8,637 bases of DNA, from assembly GCA_037444075.1 (NCBI GenBank), contig JBBIND010000100.1:1-8637 (forward strand). Reading direction: 5' to 3'. The stretch comes from JBBIND01 sp037444075 (GTDB taxonomy: Bacteria; Acidobacteriota; Terriglobia; Bryobacterales; Bryobacteraceae). Made by a program: the position numbers and the translations under genes. The notes beneath the pieces are model-generated. The model was not told the origin of the DNA. It did no database searches and saw only the letters and a list, made by a program, of their open reading frames with translations. Of this stretch, positions 1-5,938 are shown one piece after another. How positions within the stretch are numbered: the first letter of the stretch is position 1; each line of letters begins with the position of its first letter.

Positions 1-161
1 AGCGAAAGGCTGGTTGTTGGTCGGGTCTGGAAGAAGTTGTTGCGGCCCAGCAGGAAGCCCGGAACGGGTTCCGGATAGCTGCGCAGGAAACCGAGTCCAT
101 TGCGGCTCAGCCTTGCGGCCGGGATCACGTTGTTAGCGAAAGGCTGGTTGTTGGTCGGGTC
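1..161. repeat. 27-bp perfect direct repeat (1-27 and 135-161) at the window edge
   Basis: Bases 1-27 and 135-161 are identical over 27 positions, with starts 134 bp apart. 134 is not a multiple of three, so the two copies are read in different frames of the receptor gene: the inner copy encodes NDPTNNQPFA (residues 360-369), the outer one TRPTTSLS. In this receptor family the segment after NNFFQTRP usually continues towards a QRxD motif, which the outer copy does not give. An exact repeat ending flush with the sequence edge is typical of a short-k-mer assembly dead end. A genuine duplication cannot be excluded. Confidence 0.75.
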
Positions 162-1241
162 ATTCACGGGAACGACGCGCCCGAAAAACGGGTTGGCCGC
201 ATCCAGCAACTCGGAGAAGTTGCCGGTCCGCATGGCCATGGAAGGCACCGTCTGGATGGAGGTGGATTCCTGCCGGAAACGCACCCACTCCTGCGACCAG
301 AGGAAGAACAGCTTGTTACGGTCTGTGTTCCACTTGCCGGGGATGTAGATGGGTCCATCCAGAATGTAACCAAACTGGTTGAACCGGCGGGCTGAGCGGT
401 CCTGCCCGGCGCGGTTGCGGCTCCAGGAGTTGGCGTCCAGTTTGTCGTTGCGGAAGTACTCGTAGACGCTGCCGTGGAAATCCCGCGTGCCGCTTTTGGT
501 CACCAGGCGGATCTGCCCGCCGGCGGAGCGTCCATATTCGGCGTTGTAGTTGGCCGTGAGGATCTGGATTTCCTGCACCGTGTCCACGTCGGCAGCGCCG
601 ATTGAGGTTCCGTTGGCGCGCGTGCGAACCGCGACGGCGCCGTCAAAGTTCATCACGAAATCCTGGGAACGGCCGCCATTGATGCTCAGACCCGCGGTGG
701 TGAGGCCGAAGCTGAAGCTCGCGGTGGACGAACCGCTGCGTACGCCCGCTTTCAGCATCGCCAGCCAGATCGGGTTCCGGCCGTTCAACATCATGTTCTG
801 AATCTGTGTCGTTTCGATCAACCGTCCGACGGTGGCGGTTTCCGATTGCACCGTGGCGGCGGCGGCGACCACTTCAATGGTCTCCGTCACGGTACCTACT
901 TCCAGGGTTACGTCAACCGTGGTCGCCAGGTTGGCGTCCAACTTATTCTGTGTCGTGACGTAGCGTTTGAAGCCAGTGGCTTGCACGCTCACCGTGTAGA
1001 ATCCCGGAGGCAAGCTGACGACAACAAAGTATCCACTGGCATTGGTTTGGGTTTTTCGTTCGAGGCTGGTGGCCTCGTTGCGAATGCTGACGTCGGCTCC
1101 CGGCACAATGGCCCCGGTCGGGTCTTTGATAAAGCCGGAGATCTGAGCCGTATCTGATTGGCCCCGCAGCGAAAGCGGGGAAAGTGCGACAACCACTAGC
1201 ATGACGAGCCATGCTCGCCACAAGGGTGTCTTCATATTCAT
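1..1241 (-). CDS. TonB-dependent receptor with N-terminal carboxypeptidase-regulatory-like domain (partial, N-terminal 413 codons)
   Basis: This is the start of an outer-membrane TonB-dependent receptor, which takes up a large ligand using energy passed from TonB. The gene runs off the left edge. The ATG at 1239-1241 follows GGGAGG with 8 bases between; a second ATG two codons later is less well placed. Residues 1-27 form a signal peptide (basic start, hydrophobic WLVMLVVVALSPLSL). Residues about 30-115 are a carboxypeptidase-regulatory-like beta-sandwich (SGFIKDPTGAIVPGADV, then NASGYFVVVSLPPGFYTVSV). Residues about 120-250 are the plug, with LNGRN, INGGRSQDF and NAEYGRSAGGQIRLVTKSGT. The barrel starts near FHGSVYEYFRND (255-266). 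Full members are about 1000-1200 residues. Family and architecture are secure; the ligand is unknown, though relatives often take up glycans. After about residue 405 the frame is suspect because of the edge repeat. Confidence 0.9.
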   Translation of the reverse strand, partial: MNMKTPLWRAWLVMLVVVALSPLSLRGQSDTAQISGFIKDPTGAIVPGADVSIRNEATSLERKTQTNASGYFVVVSLPPGFYTVSVQATGFKRYVTTQNKLDANLATTVDVTLEVGTVTETIEVVAAAATVQSETATVGRLIETTQIQNMMLNGRNPIWLAMLKAGVRSGSSTASFSFGLTTAGLSINGGRSQDFVMNFDGAVAVRTRANGTSIGAADVDTVQEIQILTANYNAEYGRSAGGQIRLVTKSGTRDFHGSVYEYFRNDKLDANSWSRNRAGQDRSARRFNQFGYILDGPIYIPGKWNTDRNKLFFLWSQEWVRFRQESTSIQTVPSMAMRTGNFSELLDAANPFFGRVVPVNDPTNNQPFANNVIPAARLSRNGLGFLRSYPEPVPGFLLGRNNFFQTRPTTSLS

Positions 1242-1372
1242 TTGATAACCTCCCTGAAGAGTTGCGGTGCTCACAACTACACCACGTGTTCCATTTTAAC
1301 CGATATGAGATTGTTTTTATCCACTTTGTGTACTAGCCAGGCAAGTTCCCGGGCGGTCTAAAATAGGAGAGT

Positions 1373-2152
1373 ATGGCTCAGCAACTGGTAATCGCGGGCC
1401 GGGAATTCTGGTCCCGCCTCTTGGTTGGCACTGGTAAGTACCGGAGTTTTCAGGAGATGGCTCGCTGCCACGAAGCGAGCGGCACGGACATGGTGACGGT
1501 GGCAGTGCGCCGTGTGAACCTGACGGACCGGAGCAAGGAATCCCTGCTGGACCACATCGATCGCTCCAGGTTGTTCATTCTGCCGAACACAGCGGCCTGC
1601 TACTCGGCGGACGAGGCGGTGCGCACGGCGCGCCTGGCGCGCGAGGTGGGTCTGTCTAACTGGGTGAAACTGGAGGTCATTGGCGACGAGAAAACGCTCT
1701 ACCCGGATAACGAGGGGTTGGTGGAGGCCACCCGGATACTGGTGAAAGAGGGTTTTGTGGTGTTGCCCTACACCAACGACGATCTGGTGAACGCGCGCAA
1801 ATTGATCGACGCAGGCGCGGCGGCGGTGATGCCTCTGGCGGCGCCCATCGGTTCGGGGCTTGGCATCCAGAATTTCTCCAGCCTCCGCATCCTCCGCGAA
1901 ATGATCACGGATGTGCCGCTCATCGTGGATGCCGGCGTAGGCACCGCCTCGGACGCTGTCATCGCCATGGAAATGGGCTTTGACGGGATCCTCATGAACA
2001 CGGCCATTGCGGAGGCGCAGGATTCCGTGAAAATGGCTCTGGCCATGAAACAGGCCGTGGAATGCGGCCGGCTGGCCTACGAGGCGGGGCGCATGCCGAA
2101 ACGCCTGTATGCCAGCGCCAGCAGCCCGCTCGAGGGTACCCTTCGGCCCTGA
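1373..2152 (+). CDS. thiG: Thiazole synthase ThiG
   Basis: ThiG is the cytoplasmic enzyme that builds the thiazole phosphate part of thiamine from 1-deoxy-D-xylulose 5-phosphate, dehydroglycine (iminoglycine) and sulfur carried as ThiS thiocarboxylate. The 259-residue product has the usual length and matches ThiG end to end: GREFWSRLLVGTGKY (9-23), VTVAVRRVNLTD (41-52), LPNTAACYSADEAVRTARLAR (70-90), VKLEVIGDEKTLYPD (98-112), the phosphate-binding APIGSGLGIQN (157-167) and DAGVGTASDAVIAMEMGFDGILMNTAIA. Lys99 in VKLEVIGD matches the Schiff-base lysine. AGGAG at 1365-1369 precedes the ATG with only 3 bases between, and the N-terminus aligns with family starts. No thiS, thiC, thiE, thiO/H or TPP riboswitch is visible. 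It is divergent from the TonB receptor and convergent with the kinase, so it is probably transcribed alone. Confidence 0.96.
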   Translation: MAQQLVIAGREFWSRLLVGTGKYRSFQEMARCHEASGTDMVTVAVRRVNLTDRSKESLLDHIDRSRLFILPNTAACYSADEAVRTARLAREVGLSNWVKLEVIGDEKTLYPDNEGLVEATRILVKEGFVVLPYTNDDLVNARKLIDAGAAAVMPLAAPIGSGLGIQNFSSLRILREMITDVPLIVDAGVGTASDAVIAMEMGFDGILMNTAIAEAQDSVKMALAMKQAVECGRLAYEAGRMPKRLYASASSPLEGTLRP

Positions 2153-2205
2153 CTGGTTTCCGTAGCCGGTGCCTCAAAAGTCCGCGGTTAACGCCGTTGG
2201 TCCCC

Positions 2206-3516
2206 TTACCGGCTCGGGTTTGAGCCGGTCCTCAACTCCGGGAGCTCGATTTCTGTACGCGTGCCCTCGCCCGGCCGACTGTCGATCCACATACGGTAAT
2301 CCGTGCCGAAGAGCACTTTCAGGCGCTCGTTCACGTTGCTGACGCCGATGCCCCTTTCAAACAGCTTGGCCAGGATGGACTCCGGGATTCCAACGCCATC
2401 GTCCTCGATGGACAGGCACAGCTTGCCATGACGGAGGCTGCTCCCTATGCGCAAGGTGCCCCCGTTGAGTTTGCCGCTCAGCCCGTGGCGCAAGCTGTTT
2501 TCGACCAGTGGCTGCAGCAGCATGCTCGGCACCAGACGGTCCAGGGTGGCAGGGTCTATCACTTTGACAAAGCTGAGCGAATCGCCGAACCGCACCAGTT
2601 CGATGGATAGGTAGTCGTCGATGAACTCCAGCTCTTCCCGCAGCGAGTTGAAGTTCTCGTGCTTCCGCAGCAGGCGGCGGAGGATCTTGGACAGCCGCCG
2701 CAGCATTTCACGAGCCTGCTCGGGGCTGGTGCGGATCAACGACGAGACGGAATTGAGCGTATTGAACAGGAAATGCGGATTGATCTGGCTGGAGAGCGCC
2801 GCCAATCGCGCTTCACTCAGCAGCCTCTTCTGAGCTTCCAGTTTCTGCTCCGTGCGCGTGTTGTTCCATATCTTCAGGGGCAGCGCGACGGCAAACAAAG
2901 CGATCACGTACACGCCGCCGATGCCCAGCCAATGCGGCGTGTCCCAGGAGGGGTGGAGCGAAAAGATGGCGTGCTGACCGAAGACAGTGCTCAGGCTGAA
3001 CCGCAGGAATTCAGCGCAGAGGACCGTGAACAAAAGAAGAATCTGGAAACCGGTCCGCCGCAGGTCAGCCTTCGGGCGAAAGAGCCGGAAAAGGCTCAGG
3101 TCGAGCAGCGGTGAGAAGCGCCAGATTTCATCGGTGTCCGGCGAGCAGTCCCGCAACAGCCCGCCGAGCACGCCGACGCCGGCAAAGAGCGGCATGGAGA
3201 GGTACTCTCCGCCGAACATTGCCGGCAGGGCGATCAGAGATCCCGAGACCAGCCCGGTGACGTAACCTCCGATGAGCCCGGCGATGAGGCTGCCCTCCAT
3301 GCCCAGGTCGACCGCCTTGTAGCCGTCCGTGAGCAAACGGGTTCCAATGCCGGCAGCAAACACTCCGGCCAGCCCCAAGGCCAGTTTCAGGCGCTGCTCG
3401 AGCGTGCGGTCCTCGCGCATAATCATGCGATTGAACGCGTTAAACCGCACCAGAATGCTGGCCAGCGCCGCCACGGCCAGCTTCACCAGCAGGGTAACCC
3501 AATGCTGTTCGACCAT
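2206..3516 (-). CDS. LytS/YehU-type sensor histidine kinase (5TMR-LYT plus His_kinase plus HATPase)
   Basis: This is a membrane sensor kinase of the LytS/YehU class, which normally phosphorylates a LytTR-type response regulator. Residues 1-216 hold about six hydrophobic segments. The stretch LIAGLIGGYVTGLVSGSLIALPAMFGGEY to VGVLGGLLRD (77-122) is typical of the 5TMR-LYT sensing domain. A charged linker (221-238) leads into the His_kinase domain with SSQINPHFLFNTLNSVSSLIR (242-262), where His248 is the likely phospho-acceptor. The ATPase domain has the N-box LLQPLVENSLRHGL (333-346), EDDGVGIP (371-378) and GIGVSNVNERL (389-399). All key residues are present, and 436 residues is normal length. 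No response regulator lies within the window, so it is an orphan here. The ATG lacks a ribosome-binding site; a TATAAT at 3531-3536 on this strand would give a leader of about 8 bases. The sensed signal is unknown. Confidence 0.92.
   Translation of the reverse strand: MVEQHWVTLLVKLAVAALASILVRFNAFNRMIMREDRTLEQRLKLALGLAGVFAAGIGTRLLTDGYKAVDLGMEGSLIAGLIGGYVTGLVSGSLIALPAMFGGEYLSMPLFAGVGVLGGLLRDCSPDTDEIWRFSPLLDLSLFRLFRPKADLRRTGFQILLLFTVLCAEFLRFSLSTVFGQHAIFSLHPSWDTPHWLGIGGVYVIALFAVALPLKIWNNTRTEQKLEAQKRLLSEARLAALSSQINPHFLFNTLNSVSSLIRTSPEQAREMLRRLSKILRRLLRKHENFNSLREELEFIDDYLSIELVRFGDSLSFVKVIDPATLDRLVPSMLLQPLVENSLRHGLSGKLNGGTLRIGSSLRHGKLCLSIEDDGVGIPESILAKLFERGIGVSNVNERLKVLFGTDYRMWIDSRPGEGTRTEIELPELRTGSNPSR
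2208..2229. terminator. Perfect 8-bp hairpin between convergent thiG and kinase genes (weak bidirectional terminator candidate)
   Basis: ACCGGCTC (2208-2215), a 6-base loop and GAGCCGGT (2222-2229) form a perfect GC-rich stem at the convergence of thiG and the kinase gene. It overlaps the last codons and stop of the kinase. Neither strand has a clear T run after the stem, so intrinsic termination is only a possibility inferred from position. The 53 bases between the two stop codons hold nothing else I recognise. Confidence 0.3.
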
Positions 3517-3530
3517 GCAGGTACGCGTTA

Positions 3531-3538
3531 ATTATAAT
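3531..3538. promoter_or_regulatory. Palindromic ATTATAAT giving a -10 box on both strands (kinase/ribA divergent promoter)
   Basis: The octamer ATTATAAT is its own reverse complement and contains the consensus -10 hexamer TATAAT on the plus strand (3533-3538, towards ribA) and on the minus strand (3536-3531, towards the kinase). It sits in the short AT-rich gap between the two divergent genes. I see no good -35 hexamer at 16-18 bp on either side. Starts about 7 bp downstream would give a leader of roughly 23 bases for the ribA ATG at 3568 and about 8 bases for the kinase ATG. Neither gene has a visible ribosome-binding site. Confidence 0.5.
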
Positions 3539-3567
3539 GAAGATCAGAGTTAGGTTCTTTTCTCCTC

Positions 3568-4182
3568 ATGGGCGCTCTTTCCGCCATGATCGTTGAGCAG
3601 GTTGCCGAAGCCGAGTTCCCGACGCGGTACGGGCACTTTCGTATCCACGGCTTCTGCGGCCGGCTTGGGGAAACGCAGGAGGAAGCCGTTGTTTTGCGCA
3701 TGGGCGTACCGTCCGGCGAGCCACCGCTGGTACGGATTCATTCTCAATGCCTGACGGGCGATGTCTTCCACAGCCGGCGCTGCGACTGCCGGTCCCAACT
3801 CGAACTTTCCCTCACTTTGATCGCCGCCGAAAAGCGGGGTTTGCTGATTTACGAGCACAAGGAAGGCAGAGGGATCGGGCTGCTGAACAAGATTTGCGCC
3901 TACCAATTGCAGGACGAGGGTTCCGATACGGTGGAGGCCAACGAAAAACTGGGCTTTGAGGCCGACCTGCGGGACTTCACCTTGCCGGCTGAGATACTCA
4001 GGCACTTCGGGGTGACACGGGTGCGCCTGCTCTCCAACAACCCGCTCAAGATCGAAGCCCTGGAACGAACCGGTATTCAGGTGATCGAACGGGTGCCCTG
4101 CCAGATTCCCCACGCCGCCAGCGCGGAAGAATACCTGCGCACGAAGAAGAACAAGTTAGGGCACCTGCTCGAAGGGCTATAG
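3568..4182 (+). CDS. ribA: GTP cyclohydrolase II (RibA), stand-alone
   Basis: RibA performs the first committed step of riboflavin synthesis: it opens GTP to 2,5-diamino-6-ribosylamino-4(3H)-pyrimidinone 5'-phosphate, releasing formate and pyrophosphate, with a zinc ion. The protein aligns with E. coli RibA along its length. The zinc ligands are in CLTGDVFHSRRCDC (Cys61, Cys72, Cys74). The GTP-binding loop is HKEGRGIGLLNK (97-108). Tyr112 and Arg135 match E. coli Tyr105 and Arg128. The end RTKKNKLGHLLEGL is typical. No RibB (DHBP synthase) domain is fused and no other rib gene is nearby. The start is uncertain: the ATG at 3586 (residue 7 here) aligns exactly with the E. coli N-terminus (MIVEQVAEAEFPTRYG), and neither ATG has a ribosome-binding site. 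The stop codon is the first base triplet of the downstream structured repeat. Confidence 0.95.
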   Translation: MGALSAMIVEQVAEAEFPTRYGHFRIHGFCGRLGETQEEAVVLRMGVPSGEPPLVRIHSQCLTGDVFHSRRCDCRSQLELSLTLIAAEKRGLLIYEHKEGRGIGLLNKICAYQLQDEGSDTVEANEKLGFEADLRDFTLPAEILRHFGVTRVRLLSNNPLKIEALERTGIQVIERVPCQIPHAASAEEYLRTKKNKLGHLLEGL

Positions 4183-4409
4183 CAGTCTGCTGCTGAATCA
4201 GCCTTCCGGTGGGTCCGGGGCACACAAGCCGAAGCTTATGCTGCATGCCGAACCAACGGCTTGCGCGCCCAGGTAGAGCGAGCTTCAGCTTGCTCAACGC
4301 CTTCTTCCGCAGCACACGCCGAAGCTTATGCTATATGGCAAACCAACGGCTTGCGCGCCCAGGTAGAGCGAGCTTCAGCTTGCTCAACGCCTTACTCAGC
4401 CGCCTCTAA
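4180..4409 (+). repeat. Structured dispersed repeat, left copy (plus orientation, internally duplicated)
   Basis: This stretch is clearly related to the reverse complement of 5798-5938. Shared blocks include CCGGTG-GTCCGGGGC (4206-4220), AAGCCGAAGCT, GGCTTGCGCGCCCA against GGCCTGCGTGCCCA, the loop CTTCAG, CAACG-CTTCTTC and a shared end CAGCCGCCTC-TAA (4398-4409). The copy begins with TAGCA at the ribA stop codon. Unlike the right copy it has an internal 90-bp-period duplication. Possible folds are CAAGCCG/CGGCTTG (4225-4231 with 4257-4263) and a 7-bp stem at 4276-4282/4289-4295, repeated at 4366-4372/4379-4385. It could be a mobile palindromic element (REP/MITE type) or a structured 3' transcript region of ribA. 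No transposase is near. Confidence 0.75.
4229..4393 (+). repeat. Tandem duplication, 75-bp units with 90-bp period
   Basis: Units 4229-4303 and 4319-4393 match at 71 of 75 positions, with the last 53 bases (4251-4303 and 4341-4393) identical. The four differences cluster at unit positions 15-22. A 15-base spacer separates the units. The identical core includes the stem-loop with loop CTTCAG. The period is a multiple of three, so the plus frame 4209-4409 is open and reads as a 66-residue peptide with a 30-residue repeat. The single-unit right-hand copy near 5800-5938 does not preserve that frame, so I treat this as a non-coding duplication. Confidence 0.88.
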
Positions 4410-4511
4410 TTCCTCCACTCGAATCCCTCGCCCGGAGCCAGCGCATCAGCAACGAGTTCCATTCCTGGCTAGACTGGAGGAAGTTGTTTCGTTCGCCCGC
4501 TCCGCAAGCCG

Positions 4512-4542
4512 CGCTTCGCCGCGCCTCCGTGAGGGCGAAGCG
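4512..4542. other. Perfect 9-bp hairpin in the ribA-GH88 intergenic region
   Basis: CGCTTCGCC (4512-4520) pairs perfectly with GGCGAAGCG (4534-4542) across 13 bases; an inner CCTC/GAGG pairing (4524-4527 with 4531-4534) competes with it. No T run follows on either strand, so it is not a canonical terminator. It lies outside the dispersed repeat. Apart from this hairpin and the ribosome-binding site of the next gene, I see nothing recognisable in 4410-4676: no convincing promoter, RNA gene or conserved small ORF. Confidence 0.45.
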
Positions 4543-4664
4543 ATTATCGTCGGGGAGCCGACTCGAGAACAGCAGCTTGGATCCGGGTCACTGGCGGTTC
4601 GCGGGCCTCGTTTGAGGCTGGGCCGCGGATTCCCCATGCTGTGGCGGACCGAAACGGCTGGTGA

Positions 4665-4670
4665 AAGGAA
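4665..4670 (+). promoter_or_regulatory. Ribosome-binding site supporting a GTG start
   Basis: AAGGAA at 4665-4670 lies 6 bases before the GTG at 4677. It supports that GTG as the start of the GH88 gene, which has no in-frame ATG before residue 37. Confidence 0.55.
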
Positions 4671-4676
4671 ATTACC

Positions 4677-5801
4677 GTGATTCAGTTCGAACTGGAAACC
4701 GATCGATCCCTTCTGGAGAACGCCTTCTCGTTCGCACAGGCGCAAGTCCGCCGCCTCGTGGACAAGCACCCCGACTTCTACCCGATGTACACGCAGAAGG
4801 GGCGCTGGAAACACGAAGGCCCCGCGTGGACGCACTGGTGCGACGGATTCCTGCCCGGCATGATGTGGGTGTTCCACAAACACGCCGCCAACGCCTCGGA
4901 CGCGGATTACTGGCTTCAGCAGGCTATCCGCTACACCAAGCCACTGGAGCCCCGCAAGCACGACCGGGAGGTCCACGATCTCGGCTTCATTTTCCTTTCG
5001 ACTTACTATCGTTGGTACCGGCTCACGCGCGACCCTGCGCTGAACGACGTGCTGGTGGAGGCGGGACGGACGCTCGCGATGCGCTTCAAGGAGAAGGGCC
5101 AGTACCTGCGCTCGTTCGTCGCGGAGAACTCTCTGTTCATCGACATCATGATGAACGTCGGGATTATCTTCTACGCGGCTCGTGAGACCGGTGACCGGCG
5201 GCTCCGTGAGATCGCCCTGCGTCACACCTACACCACGCGGCGCTGCCTGGTGCGCGGCGACGGCTCCACTTCGCACGAAGGACTCTTCGACCTGGAGACC
5301 GGCGAGTTTCAGAAACAGACCACCCACCAAGGTTACCGGGGAGATTCCTGCTGGTCCCGCGGGCTCGCCTGGGCATTGTACGGCTTCAGCACGTGCTACG
5401 AGTACAGCCACGACCCGCGCTTTCTGGAGACGGCCCAGGCTTGCGCGGACTATTACATTACCCACACACCCACGGACGGCGTGCCGCCATGGGACTACAA
5501 CGCTCCGGGGGACAGCCGGAAACAGGTGGACACCTCTGCCGCTGCCATCGCCGCGGCTGGACTGCTCAGGCTTTGCCGGCTGATTTCGGACGCAGTAAAA
5601 GGGCACTTCTATTGGGCCACGGCCGTCCGTATCCTCCAGACTCTGAGCCAGAAATACCTGGCGCAGGGCGACCCGGAATGGGAAGGCATTCTCAAGGGCG
5701 GCGTCTACCACATCCACAAGAACCTGGGCGTGAACGAATCGGTGATGTGGGGCGAGCACTTCTTCGTGGAAGCGCTCGACGACGCTCTCCGGCGGCTTTA
5801 G
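4677..5801 (+). CDS. Glycoside hydrolase family 88, unsaturated glucuronyl hydrolase
   Basis: Family 88 enzymes hydrate the 4,5-unsaturated uronic acid left at the non-reducing end of oligosaccharides by polysaccharide lyases, releasing the sugar inside the cell. The 374-residue protein is the usual length, has no signal peptide and is predicted cytoplasmic, an alpha/alpha-barrel. It carries the two key aspartates in family context: Asp101 in VHDLGFIF and Asp156 in FIDIMMN. It also has WCDGFLPGMMW (54-64), THQGYRGDSCWSRGLAWALYGF (216-237), GVPPWDY (268-274), DTSAAAIAAAGLLRL (285-299) and WGEHFFVEAL (358-367). The GTG start has a good ribosome-binding site. No lyase, transporter or regulator for uronic acids is adjacent, so the substrate (glucuronan, glycosaminoglycan, xanthan/gellan or pectin type) cannot be told. 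The gene is bracketed by inverted copies of the structured repeat, and the right copy reaches its stop codon. Confidence 0.93.
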   Translation: MIQFELETDRSLLENAFSFAQAQVRRLVDKHPDFYPMYTQKGRWKHEGPAWTHWCDGFLPGMMWVFHKHAANASDADYWLQQAIRYTKPLEPRKHDREVHDLGFIFLSTYYRWYRLTRDPALNDVLVEAGRTLAMRFKEKGQYLRSFVAENSLFIDIMMNVGIIFYAARETGDRRLREIALRHTYTTRRCLVRGDGSTSHEGLFDLETGEFQKQTTHQGYRGDSCWSRGLAWALYGFSTCYEYSHDPRFLETAQACADYYITHTPTDGVPPWDYNAPGDSRKQVDTSAAAIAAAGLLRLCRLISDAVKGHFYWATAVRILQTLSQKYLAQGDPEWEGILKGGVYHIHKNLGVNESVMWGEHFFVEALDDALRRL

Positions 5802-5938
5802 GAGGCGGCTGAAGAAGCCGTTGGGCAACCTGAAGCGTCGCCCCTGCGTGGGCACGCAGGCCTTTGGCTTGCGGTGTAGCCTGAGCTTCGGCTTGGTGCG
5901 CCCCGGACACACCGGTAGGCTTCTTCGGCAGCGTGCTA
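5798..5938 (-). repeat. Structured dispersed repeat, right copy (minus orientation, single unit, inverted terminal ends)
   Basis: Read on the minus strand this is the single-unit counterpart of 4180-4409. It starts with TAGCA at the stop codon of the membrane-protein gene and ends over the GH88 stop codon. Its outer ends are inverted repeats, 5805-5819 and 5918-5932, pairing at 13 of 15 positions (minus: GCTGCCGAAGAAGCC and GGCTTCTTCAGCCGC). Inside are a perfect CCTGCGTG/CACGCAGG palindrome (5843-5850 and 5853-5860) and a 7-bp stem 5823-5829/5837-5843 with loop GCTTCAG (minus), which overlaps the palindrome by one base. It fills the gap between the two convergent genes and may also help end their transcripts. 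Confidence 0.75.
5843..5860. terminator. Strong palindrome between convergent genes (possible terminator)
   Basis: CCTGCGTG and CACGCAGG (8-bp arms, 2 bases apart; 7 bp with a 4-base loop when folded) form a perfect GC-rich hairpin 42 bases after the GH88 stop. On the plus strand CCTTTGGCTTG follows, only mildly T-rich. It is part of the dispersed repeat; the corresponding arms are not conserved in the left copy. A termination role is inferred from position only. Confidence 0.3.

Noticed and set aside
1242..1372. A TPP riboswitch or clear promoters upstream of thiG and the TonB receptor
   Set aside because: No THI-box motif is visible. Near -10 matches (TAAAAT on minus at 1298-1293; TAAAAT on plus at 1359-1364) lack a -35, and the plus one overlaps the space needed for the ribosome-binding site.
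2659..3114. A 151-codon plus-strand frame opposite the histidine kinase
   Set aside because: Low-complexity shadow frame (Gln/Arg/Glu-rich) antisense to an intact, well-recognised kinase.
4209..4409. A small 66-residue protein-coding gene with peptide repeats
   Set aside because: No ribosome-binding site is apparent, and the homologous right-hand repeat copy shifts frame while keeping the stem-loop pairing, which points to structure rather than coding.
4183..4676. An integron attC array, CRISPR array or attachment site in the repeat region
   Set aside because: Only two tandem units of 75 bp separated by 15 bp, no CRISPR-like repeat/spacer regularity beyond that, and no integrase, cas gene or tRNA nearby.
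4446..5912. A 488-codon open frame on the minus strand opposite the GH88 gene
   Set aside because: It is an antisense shadow of a GC-rich gene: the plus strand has clear GH88 motifs, while the minus product has no recognisable domain and runs through the repeat element.
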